Shown here one piece after another: positions 1 to 5,381 of a stretch of 9,840 nucleotides of DNA (position 1 is its first letter; each line of letters starts with the position of its first letter). This DNA comes from an uncultured Eubacteriales bacterium (GTDB taxonomy: Bacteria > Bacillota > Clostridia > Oscillospirales > CAG-272). The position numbers were made by a program, and so were the translations under genes. The stretch is taken from assembly GCA_900550625.1 (NCBI GenBank), contig URSW01000046.1:1-9840 (forward strand), read 5' to 3'. Below the pieces are notes generated by a model. The model was not told the DNA's origin. It ran no database searches and was given only the letters and a program-made list of their open reading frames with translations.

Positions 1-152
1 ACAAAATCCACCTCGGACAGCACCTTCAGCGCGCGTTTTGTTATGTCCGAGAGATTTCCGATCGGCGTCGGAACGAGGTACAGCATCCCGCCGACGGTTT
101 TGTTCTTTTCCTCTGTCGGAATGTCTTTTTTCGGATAGCTAATCGGAAACAC
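1..152 (-). CDS. rsmI: 16S rRNA (cytidine-1402-2'-O)-methyltransferase RsmI, N-terminal part only
   Basis: The gene runs off the left edge and only about 50 N-terminal residues are visible. The reverse strand gives MLYLVPTPIGNLSDITKRAL, followed by KVLSEVDF. This is the highly conserved opening strand and glycine-rich loop of the RsmI/YraL tetrapyrrole-methylase fold. The family uses SAM to methylate the ribose of C1402 in the decoding centre of 16S rRNA. The start is uncertain. A GTG at 152 overlaps the end of trmN6 by 14 bases, but the AAAGG before it is only 2 bases away. The ATG at 86 sits right at the homology block but has no Shine-Dalgarno. Family members often carry 10-20 residues before this block, so I annotate the longer form. 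Its position right after trmN6 is the same arrangement as yabB-yabC in B. subtilis. The product is secure; the start is not. Confidence 0.85.
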   Translation of the reverse strand, partial: MFPISYPKKDIPTEEKNKTVGGMLYLVPTPIGNLSDITKRALKVLSEVDF

Positions 153-915
153 CGCCTTTCTCAAATATAAAATCGAGTGAACAGTTCTCATATACGCGGT
201 CAAGCTCGGGAGTGTATTTTCTATCCGTGGTATACATTATAAGAGGGGGAGAGATTCGCAGCCCTTCGCCTCCGCCGTACTTTCCCTCGCAGAGAATGAG
301 GTTCGGCGGACTTTTTCGGTCGGGATACACCGTAACGAGTCTTTTCGGCTCGATGCCCGCACTGCGCATTCCGCCGATCACGTCGGCAATGCGATCCGCA
401 CGGTGGACCGTGTAGAAGCTGCCGCCTTTTTTCAGAAGCCCGGCGGCGCATTTCGCAAAGTCTGAGAACGTGCCGTTTTCCTCGTACCGTGCGCAGTGCA
501 TTACCTCCGAGGCGGAGGGAAGACCGGCGCCCTTTTTCATATACGGCGGATTTGCAAATACCGCGTCAAGCGCACCTCCCGTTGTCCTACGATCGATATT
601 TCTGATGTCGGCACAAACGGGGATCACGCGATCCGAGAGCGAGTTCAGCGTGGCGTTGCGCTCTATAAGACGGGCAAACTCCTCCTGCAATTCAACGGCG
701 TAGACAGTGCCCGCCTTGTTTTTTTGAGCGCACAGAAAAGAAACGACACCCGTGCCGCTTCCGAGATCGGCGCAGCGTTCGTTGTGCCCCGAAACAAACG
801 CAGCGAGCAGATATGCATCGGTTGTGAAGGTAAGTCCGTTCTTCTTCTGTATAAGTGAAATGTATTCGTTTATTTCGTCGATCCGCTCATCCGGATGGAT
901 ATCGGGAATCGTCAT
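139..915 (-). CDS. trmN6: tRNA1(Val) (adenine(37)-N6)-methyltransferase TrmN6/YabB family
   Basis: A 258-residue SAM-dependent methyltransferase of the TrmN6/YabB family, which makes N6-methyladenosine at position 37 of tRNA-Val in characterised members. Visible motifs are the SAM loop ADLGSGTG (residues 49-56), the acidic ribose-binding region YAVELQ (72-77), and the catalytic NPPY (122-125) of amino-methyltransferases. The open frame extends upstream to 987, but I place the start at the ATG at 915. It is preceded by a strong GAAAGGAG (923-930) with 7-base spacing, and the protein then begins MTIPDIHPDERIDE, the usual family N-terminus. The longer version would be translated out of the terminator hairpin of the preceding gene. 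Only about 40 bases separate that hairpin from the start and I see no promoter in them, so expression probably depends on read-through. The exact tRNA target here is inferred from the family. Confidence 0.9.
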   Translation of the reverse strand: MTIPDIHPDERIDEINEYISLIQKKNGLTFTTDAYLLAAFVSGHNERCADLGSGTGVVSFLCAQKNKAGTVYAVELQEEFARLIERNATLNSLSDRVIPVCADIRNIDRRTTGGALDAVFANPPYMKKGAGLPSASEVMHCARYEENGTFSDFAKCAAGLLKKGGSFYTVHRADRIADVIGGMRSAGIEPKRLVTVYPDRKSPPNLILCEGKYGGGEGLRISPPLIMYTTDRKYTPELDRVYENCSLDFIFEKGGVSD

Positions 916-942
916 GACGCCGCTCCTTTCGCACAGAAATCG

Positions 943-997
943 GTAAATGAAAATAACAATATGGGGAATGAGGCATGAAGCCGTCATTCCCCATATT
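943..997 (-). terminator. Intrinsic terminator-like hairpin behind the ferredoxin gene
   Basis: A perfect 14-bp inverted repeat pairs 958-971 with 984-997 (AATATGGGGAATGA against its complement). After a single unpaired base the stem continues with GGC/GCC around a five-base loop. On the minus strand the stem is followed by a U-rich stretch (GTTATTTTCATTT). It starts 14 bases past the ferredoxin stop codon. It lies before trmN6, which has no visible promoter of its own, so it may act as a partial terminator that lowers expression of trmN6 and rsmI relative to ferredoxin. Confidence 0.8.
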
Positions 998-1011
998 ATC
1001 GTGATGCAAGC

Positions 1012-1182
1012 TTACTCCGCCTTGGGAGCGTCAACAGGACATGCATCAGCACAAGCGCCGCACTCAATGCAGGTATCTGCGTTGATCTCGTATTTGTCAT
1101 CACCTTCGGTGATAGCTTCAACGGGACATTCAGCAGCGCAAGCGCCGCATTTGATGCAATCGTCAGAAATCTTGTAAGCCAT
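1012..1182 (-). CDS. Small 2[4Fe-4S] ferredoxin, clostridial type
   Basis: A 56-residue cytoplasmic electron carrier. It is two near-duplicate halves, each with a CxxCxxCxxxCP signature: Cys9, 12, 15 and 19, and Cys38, 41, 44 and 48. Together these bind two [4Fe-4S] clusters. The length is that of classical clostridial ferredoxins, which shuttle low-potential electrons between enzymes such as pyruvate:ferredoxin oxidoreductase and hydrogenases. The start at 1182 is set by GGAGG (1191-1195) with 8-base spacing; an in-frame ATG further upstream lies inside the promoter. The gene has a promoter (1212-1240) and a terminator-like hairpin (943-997), so it looks like a short, strongly expressed single-gene unit between ricT and trmN6. 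Its codon choice (many GCA and TCA) differs visibly from the GC-ending codons of its neighbours, which fits high expression. The redox partner is unknown. Confidence 0.95.
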   Translation of the reverse strand: MAYKISDDCIKCGACAAECPVEAITEGDDKYEINADTCIECGACADACPVDAPKAE

Positions 1183-1211
1183 TTGGTACACCTCCAAAAT
1201 TGATTTACTAC

Positions 1212-1240
1212 ATTCTATCACAGAAATTGCGATTTGAAAA
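1212..1240 (-). promoter_or_regulatory. Sigma-A type promoter of the ferredoxin gene
   Basis: On the minus strand, the -35 box TTTTCA (1235-1240) and the extended -10 box TGA-TAGAAT (TAGAAT at 1212-1217) are separated by exactly 17 bases. Transcription would begin near 1205, giving a leader of about 23 bases that contains the GGAGG ribosome binding site. The region between the ricT stop and this promoter is very AT-rich. I see no convincing hairpin terminator for ricT in it. Confidence 0.7.
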
Positions 1241-1292
1241 TAGTTTTTTTGAAAAATATGCGCTGTGTCGAAAAAAGTTTTCGGTTTATCTG

Positions 1293-2387
1293 TCAGGATT
1301 TGTTCTTCGGTATGACGGATACCGCTTCACGGTTATATTCCTTGACAGTGAAATTTCCTTCTTCACCTGTTTTTACCTTAACCGTTCCGCGGAGCGGTAC
1401 GCTTTCGACGACCGTGCCGATGCCGTCGGGGGTCTTTACGTTTTTTCCGACACCGGGTGTTTTCCTGATTTCCTCTTCGTATACGTCGTGCTCGAATCTG
1501 AGACAGCACATAAGACGACCGCATGCGCCGGAGATCTTTGCGGAGTTGAGCGAGAGATTCTGCTCCTTCGCCATCTTTATAGACACCTGTGTAAAATCGG
1601 AAAGGAAGGTCGCACAGCAGAACGGGCGTCCGCAGACTGCGAGTCCTCCGACAAGTTTGGCTTCATCTCGGATTCCGATCTGACGGAGTTCGATGCGCGT
1701 GCGGAAGATCGAAGCGAGATCCTTGACCAGCTCACGGAAGTCAACGCGCCCTTCGGCGGAAAAGTAGAATGTCAGCTTTGACTGATCAAAGGTGTATTCC
1801 GCATCGACGAGCTTCATTTCAAGGGAGTGATCGCGTATCTTTTCGAGGCAGACGGCGAACGCTTCCTTTTCCTTTTTCAGATTGGCTTCATGCCTCTTTG
1901 CATCTTCCGCGTCCGCCTTCCGTATGACGTTCCTTAGCGGAGGCACGATCTCCGAAGCGGGAACGAAGGTGTTTCCCATTGCAACAAAGCCGTATTCTGT
2001 TCCGCGGGCGGTTTCGACAATTGCCGAATCTCCTTTGGCAAGCTTTACCGCGCCGGGGGCAAAGTAATATATTTTTCCCGCATCCTTGAAGCGCACTCCG
2101 GCGACTTCGTATGTCGCGGGGGTCGAGGTCGTCTCTTCGACCTCGGTCACCGTGACCGCTTCGACGGCTGCTGCTTCCTTCGTCTCTTCGTCGTGGATTG
2201 CGGCACGCTGCTGTTTGCCGCGCGGCGGGCGGTTTCTTCTTCCGCCGTCGCGTGCCTCACGCGGCGATTCGGACCTGCGTGAGGGAGCAGTCTTGCATTC
2301 GGAGGCTTCGTCCGACTGCACGGGGGCGGAACCGAATATTTCTTCGAGACCGGAGGATACCGGTCTGTCTTTATCCTGTTCTTTCAT
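1293..2387 (-). CDS. ricT: PSP1-domain protein RicT (YaaT), Fe-S regulator of RNA processing and sporulation
   Basis: A 364-residue RicT/YaaT homologue. Residues from about 94 on (VAGVRFKDAGKIYYF) align with the start of B. subtilis YaaT, followed by the PSP1 core with VDFRELVKDLASIFRTRIEL and QIGIRDEAKLVGG. Conserved cysteines Cys252, 257, 258, 289, 294 and 295 (CGRPFCC and CGRLMCC) match the iron-sulfur ligand region. In B. subtilis RicT joins RicA and RicF in a complex that carries [4Fe-4S] clusters, directs RNase Y mRNA processing, and is needed for normal sporulation, biofilm and competence. The unusual part is residues 1-93, absent from B. subtilis YaaT: a charged, proline-, arginine- and acid-rich, probably disordered extension with a basic patch near residues 50-61. 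No internal start codon lies near residue 94. An AAAGGA about 11 bases upstream supports the start at 2387. The gene follows holB by 35 bases, as in B. subtilis. Confidence 0.92.
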   Translation of the reverse strand: MKEQDKDRPVSSGLEEIFGSAPVQSDEASECKTAPSRRSESPREARDGGRRNRPPRGKQQRAAIHDEETKEAAAVEAVTVTEVEETTSTPATYEVAGVRFKDAGKIYYFAPGAVKLAKGDSAIVETARGTEYGFVAMGNTFVPASEIVPPLRNVIRKADAEDAKRHEANLKKEKEAFAVCLEKIRDHSLEMKLVDAEYTFDQSKLTFYFSAEGRVDFRELVKDLASIFRTRIELRQIGIRDEAKLVGGLAVCGRPFCCATFLSDFTQVSIKMAKEQNLSLNSAKISGACGRLMCCLRFEHDVYEEEIRKTPGVGKNVKTPDGIGTVVESVPLRGTVKVKTGEEGNFTVKEYNREAVSVIPKNKS

Positions 2388-2422
2388 ATATGAAAATCCT
2401 TTCTTTGTGCCGGTTAATATCG

Positions 2423-3439
2423 TTATATCAAAGAGAGAAGCGATAGTACAAGAGCTTCGTTTGCGTTTGCCGAAAGATCATATACCGCCTTTTCAACGGC
2501 GGAAAAAATTTCTTTGAGCCGAGCCGCGGATGCAAGGCGCGCAAGCTGTGATGCATCGTTTTCGTCGGCGAAGAACATCATTTGCGCATCGGACGTGCAT
2601 TTTTTAACGAGAATATCGCGTAATGCAAACTCACACAGCCGAAGCACCTCGAGCGCATTTTCGCGTCCCTTCGGAAATTCGGCGGCGGCATCGAGAATTC
2701 CCGCGCTTTTCTGAGACACCAACGCGCGCACAAGCAAATCTGCACATTTTCGATTTTCGCTTTTCTTCGCGGTGTCTTTCCCCTCGGAGATAAGCTCGAG
2801 CGCACGCCCCGGAGATGTACCCGCGAGCATTACGGCTTCGTCGAATGAAGCGCGGTCCTTTTCAAATAAAGCCCATCCTTCGCTGCGCTCGAGGAGAAAT
2901 TTTGCAATGCGCTCCTTTGAAAAGCGATCCATCCTGATCACCGGTGAGCGCGACCTGATTGTGTCGAGCAAAGCCTTGCTGTCTATGCAAAGGAGAAAGA
3001 AGATCACAAACGGCGGCGGCTCCTCGAGAGATTTGAGAAGAGCATTCTGCGCCTGAGCGGTCATTAGGTGTGCGTCGTCGATTATGTATACGCAGTAGTC
3101 GTTTTCGTTCGGCGAAATGTAGAGAGACGACGTGATATCGCGGATCGCATCGACGCCGATCGATTTTTTCTCCTTCGGAGATACAATATGGACATCCGGC
3201 GAGAAAAGACCGAATATCTTGCGGCAGGATGCGCATTTTCCGCATGGGAGCGGGCTGAGCGCATCGTTTCGCTTTTCGCAGGCGAGAGAGGCGGCAGCCG
3301 AGAGCGCGCAGGTCATTTTACCCGATCCGTCGTCTCCCTCGAATATGTAGGCATGGGACAGCTTCCCCTCGGCGATGTGCGCGCCGAGCAAAGTCTTCAA
3401 CTTTTCGTTGCCCGACAGAAGAGGAAATATATTTCTCAT
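2423..3439 (-). CDS. holB: DNA polymerase III subunit delta' (clamp loader)
   Basis: A 338-residue AAA+ protein of the delta' family, part of the clamp loader that opens the sliding clamp onto primed DNA. Seen in order: LSHAYIFEG leading into a P-loop (GDDGSGK, residues 35-41); a zinc module with Cys54, Cys66, Cys69 and Cys72; a Walker-B-like strand VYIIDDAH (117-124); NALLKSLEEPP, the classic box shared with DnaX; and SRS (163-165) in place of the usual SRC motif, which keeps the arginine. The lysine of the P-loop is followed by Met rather than Ser/Thr, which fits a subunit that does not need to hydrolyse ATP. The C-terminal 140 residues form the helical collar domain. The start at 3439 has only a weak AAAGG upstream, but the protein then begins at the family's normal position. 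It is the first gene after a perfect-box promoter and is probably co-transcribed with ricT. Confidence 0.93.
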   Translation of the reverse strand: MRNIFPLLSGNEKLKTLLGAHIAEGKLSHAYIFEGDDGSGKMTCALSAAASLACEKRNDALSPLPCGKCASCRKIFGLFSPDVHIVSPKEKKSIGVDAIRDITSSLYISPNENDYCVYIIDDAHLMTAQAQNALLKSLEEPPPFVIFFLLCIDSKALLDTIRSRSPVIRMDRFSKERIAKFLLERSEGWALFEKDRASFDEAVMLAGTSPGRALELISEGKDTAKKSENRKCADLLVRALVSQKSAGILDAAAEFPKGRENALEVLRLCEFALRDILVKKCTSDAQMMFFADENDASQLARLASAARLKEIFSAVEKAVYDLSANANEALVLSLLSLI

Positions 3440-3486
3440 TGCCGTCCGTGCCTTTCCGCGAACCCTGCTTTTGTCCGCATGGAATT

Positions 3487-3515
3487 ATTATATCAAATAA
3501 TCGCCGCAATGTCAA
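3487..3515 (-). promoter_or_regulatory. Perfect-box sigma-A promoter driving holB-ricT
   Basis: Minus strand: -35 TTGACA (3510-3515), a 17-base spacer and -10 TATAAT (3487-3492) preceded by TGA, which makes an extended -10. Every box position matches consensus. Transcription would start near 3480, about 40 bases before the holB ATG. Read on the plus strand, the -35 element is TGTCAAA, which also fits the core of a Spo0A box (TGTCRAA). That overlap follows directly from any TTTGACA sequence and is weak evidence by itself. Confidence 0.85.
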
Positions 3516-3575
3516 ACGGCAATACATTTTTGAGGGACAAATACGGATTTTTCTTTTACTTGCGCATCAAACGCG

Positions 3576-3639
3576 AGGAAAATATGAAAATCGCACCACA
3601 ATGTGACATATTTATCGTTCGGCGCGGTATAAAATATAA
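3576..3639 (+). promoter_or_regulatory. Probable spoIIA promoter region, sigma type unresolved
   Basis: The spoIIA operon needs a promoter between 3516 and 3667, and two incomplete candidates are visible. A sigma-H-like AGGAAAA (3576-3582, the hallmark of the B. subtilis spoIIA promoter) is followed 13 bases later by a box whose core reads CAAT rather than GAAT. Alternatively, GTGACA (3603-3608) and TATAAA (3628-3633, within an AT run to 3639) form a sigma-A-like pair with a long 19-base spacer. Neither is convincing alone. Regulation by Spo0A and sigma-H is expected from B. subtilis but not demonstrated here. Confidence 0.3.
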
Positions 3640-3667
3640 GCGAAAACAAAAAGAAAGGATCTGAATT

Positions 3668-4039
3668 ATGCCTGACAGCAGAGAATGTGTAAACATAAGG
3701 ACAGAGGACGGAAGAATGTGCGCTTCGATATCCGGTGATATAGATCATCATTCCGCGCGTGAGATGAGACTGAGGATAGATACCGCCTTTGCGGTATCGG
3801 ATGCGCGCGAGCTCATCCTCGATATGTCCGGCGTGAAGTTTATGGATTCATCGGGGCTCGGACTTATTCTCGGAAGATTCACGAAGGCGAGCGCGCAGGG
3901 AGCGTCGTTCGGCGTGATAAATCCGAGCGAGTCGGTGAAGCGCGTGCTTGATATCGCAGGCGCTCAAAGACTTATTTCAATAAAAACGGAGGATAAGGTG
4001 AAAAATGAAAAACAAAGAAACGAAGCATCTCATAAATGA
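3668..4039 (+). CDS. spoIIAA: Anti-sigma F factor antagonist SpoIIAA
   Basis: A 123-residue single STAS-domain protein and the first component of the sigma-F partner switch. In its unphosphorylated form it binds SpoIIAB and releases sigma-F in the forespore; SpoIIAB inactivates it by phosphorylation, and SpoIIE reverses this. The phosphorylation loop MDSSGLGLILGR (residues 59-70) is nearly identical to the B. subtilis one, with Ser61 matching the phosphorylated Ser58. SGDIDHHSA (22-30) is the usual SpoIIAA N-terminal signature. An AAAGGA 10 bases upstream supports the ATG at 3668. The C-terminal dozen residues are lysine-rich and hydrophilic. They are encoded in the 35-base overlap with spoIIAB and just before it, so the tail may exist mainly to keep the two genes translationally coupled. 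First gene of the operon. Confidence 0.96.
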   Translation: MPDSRECVNIRTEDGRMCASISGDIDHHSAREMRLRIDTAFAVSDARELILDMSGVKFMDSSGLGLILGRFTKASAQGASFGVINPSESVKRVLDIAGAQRLISIKTEDKVKNEKQRNEASHK

Positions 4040-4472
4040 GATGAAGTGTGTTTTCCCGTCGTATTCGGTGAACGAATCTCTCGCAAGGTCGCTTGCATTT
4101 TCGTTTGTGTGTCAGGCGAATCCCACGGTGTCCGAGCTTGCGGATATAAAGTGCGCGGTGAGCGAAGCGGTGACAAACGCCGCCGTTCACGCTTACCGCG
4201 ACACGATCGGCGACATCACGTTACATATGAAGCTTTACTCAAACCGCGAGGTTACGGTCACCGTGCGCGACGGCGGCTGCGGCATCACGGATATCACCCG
4301 TGCGATGGAGCCGCTGTTCACGACGGACCCGGACAACGAGCGCTCCGGAATGGGCTTTGCGATAATGGAATCATTTATGGACAATCTTTCGGTAAAATCA
4401 CAGCCGGGACGCGGTACGAAGGTTGTAATGACCAAACGTCTTTCGCCTGTTCTCAATGGAAAGAAAAGCTGA
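4005..4472 (+). CDS. spoIIAB: Anti-sigma F factor / serine kinase SpoIIAB
   Basis: A 155-residue GHKL-type kinase that either holds sigma-F inactive (ATP-bound) or phosphorylates SpoIIAA. All nucleotide-binding boxes are visible: the N box ExxxN at Glu54-Asn58 (SEAVTNAAVHAY), the G1 box DxGxG at Asp89-Gly93, the ERSGMGFAIME lid and G2 region (residues 112-122), and GRGT (135-138). The ERSGMGF stretch is characteristic of SpoIIAB as opposed to RsbW. The start at 4005 lies inside spoIIAA; GGAGG occurs about 15 bases upstream and AAGG 6-9 bases upstream. The overlaps with spoIIAA (35 bases) and sigF (17 bases) imply coupled translation of the three switch proteins, whose ratio decides whether sigma-F is free. 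Confidence 0.96.
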   Translation: MKNKETKHLINEMKCVFPSYSVNESLARSLAFSFVCQANPTVSELADIKCAVSEAVTNAAVHAYRDTIGDITLHMKLYSNREVTVTVRDGGCGITDITRAMEPLFTTDPDNERSGMGFAIMESFMDNLSVKSQPGRGTKVVMTKRLSPVLNGKKS

Positions 4473-5190
4473 CGGCGCATACGGCTCAAACGCCGCACTC
4501 CTCCGCCTTGCCGCCGAAGGTGACGAGAGCGCGGTAAGCCGCCTTGTCGAGAAAAATTCCGCGCTTGTCTATAAGATCGCACATTCATTCGGCGGACGGG
4601 GCTGCGAATTCGACGATCTCGTTCAGATCGGCTCGATAGGTCTGCTCAAAGCGATACGGAGCTTTGACGAGAGCCGCGGATTCGCCTTTTCAACGTATGC
4701 GGTTCCGCTGATCGTCGGTGAAATACGCCGGTTCCTGCGTGACGACGGCACATTGAAGGTGTCGCGCAAGCTGAAGAAAAACGCCGCCGTGATCCTGCGG
4801 GAACGCGAAAAATTCCTCGCACGGGAAGGAAGGGAGCCGCGACTTGACGAGCTTGCCGCGCTCTCGTCGATCTCGGCGGAGGAAGCGGCGGAGGCTCTTT
4901 CCTCCGCTATGCCCGTGGCATCGCTGACGGCGCCGCTCGGTGATGACGAGGACTTTTCGATTGAGAATACCGTCGCCGCCGAGGACGATATCGAACGCTG
5001 TACGGAGAACCTTGCGCTGGCGGAGGCGCTTGATACTCTCGATCCGATACAGAAGAAGATAGTGTGCTTAAGATATTTCCGCGAGCTTTCGCAAAAGGAT
5101 ACCGCGCAGCAGCTCGGGCTGACTCAGGTGAAGATCTCGCGTGAGGAAAAGAAGATTTTCGCGCACCTCAGAAAGGAGCTCAGCGGATGA
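4456..5190 (+). CDS. sigF: RNA polymerase sigma-F factor (SpoIIAC), forespore-specific
   Basis: A 244-residue sigma-70 family factor lacking region 1.1, as in sporulation sigma factors. Region 2 spans about residues 30-100, with FDDLVQIGSIGLLKAIRSFD, FSTYAVPLIVGEIRRFLRDDGT and KVSR. Region 3 covers about 105-155, and region 4 ends with the helix-turn-helix LSQKDTAQQLGLTQVKISR (211-229). The sigma-G N-terminal signature is absent and the gene closes a spoIIA operon, so sigma-F is the clear call. It directs the first wave of forespore genes once SpoIIAB lets go. The ATG at 4456 lies 17 bases inside spoIIAB and has no recognisable Shine-Dalgarno, so it is probably translated by ribosomes finishing spoIIAB. 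A two-way terminator follows. In B. subtilis spoVA genes come next; here a convergent transporter gene does. Confidence 0.95.
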   Translation: MERKADGAYGSNAALLRLAAEGDESAVSRLVEKNSALVYKIAHSFGGRGCEFDDLVQIGSIGLLKAIRSFDESRGFAFSTYAVPLIVGEIRRFLRDDGTLKVSRKLKKNAAVILREREKFLAREGREPRLDELAALSSISAEEAAEALSSAMPVASLTAPLGDDEDFSIENTVAAEDDIERCTENLALAEALDTLDPIQKKIVCLRYFRELSQKDTAQQLGLTQVKISREEKKIFAHLRKELSG

Positions 5191-5257
5191 GTGAAGCGCG
5201 CTGCCCGAAATCCGTGATTCGTTCAGCCGACCTATGAAAAGCGTATGCCCGATAATG

Positions 5258-5286
5258 AAAAAACGCCGCAGCGCGGCGTTTTTTTT
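5258..5286 (+). terminator. Rho-independent terminator of spoIIA, probably bidirectional
   Basis: CGCCGC (5264-5269) pairs with GCGGCG (5273-5278) around a three-base loop. The stem is flanked by six A residues on the left and an eight-base T run on the right, so it extends to about 12 bp. On the plus strand this ends spoIIA. Read on the minus strand it also has a T tail and can stop transcription from the convergent MFS gene. A second, bulged hairpin closer to the MFS stop (5331-5358) may do that first. Confidence 0.9.
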
Positions 5287-5330
5287 ATGGATTTGTACGG
5301 ATGTCGGGGGAAGCATTTCCGAAGAAAATC

Positions 5331-5358
5331 GAAAGCACTCCGCCAAAAAGGAGGCTTC
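5331..5358 (-). terminator. Weak hairpin behind the MFS transporter gene
   Basis: On the minus strand GAAGC-CTCC pairs with GGAG-(T)-GC-(T)-TTC around an eight-base T-rich loop, giving about 9 bp with two single-base bulges. It is followed by GATTTTCTTC and lies about 25 bases after the transporter stop codon. It is a plausible but imperfect terminator. The stronger two-way hairpin at 5258-5286 would catch read-through. Confidence 0.3.
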
Positions 5359-5381
5359 GTGAGAATGACGGATGTGAAACG

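Noticed and set aside
916..987. 24-residue N-terminal extension of trmN6
   Set aside because: It would be translated from the ferredoxin terminator hairpin. The internal ATG at 915 has a strong, well-spaced GAAAGGAG and matches the family N-terminus.
1250..1292. Terminator for ricT
   Set aside because: Only a short AT-only pairing (CGAAAA with TTTTCG) is present. It is too weak to call.
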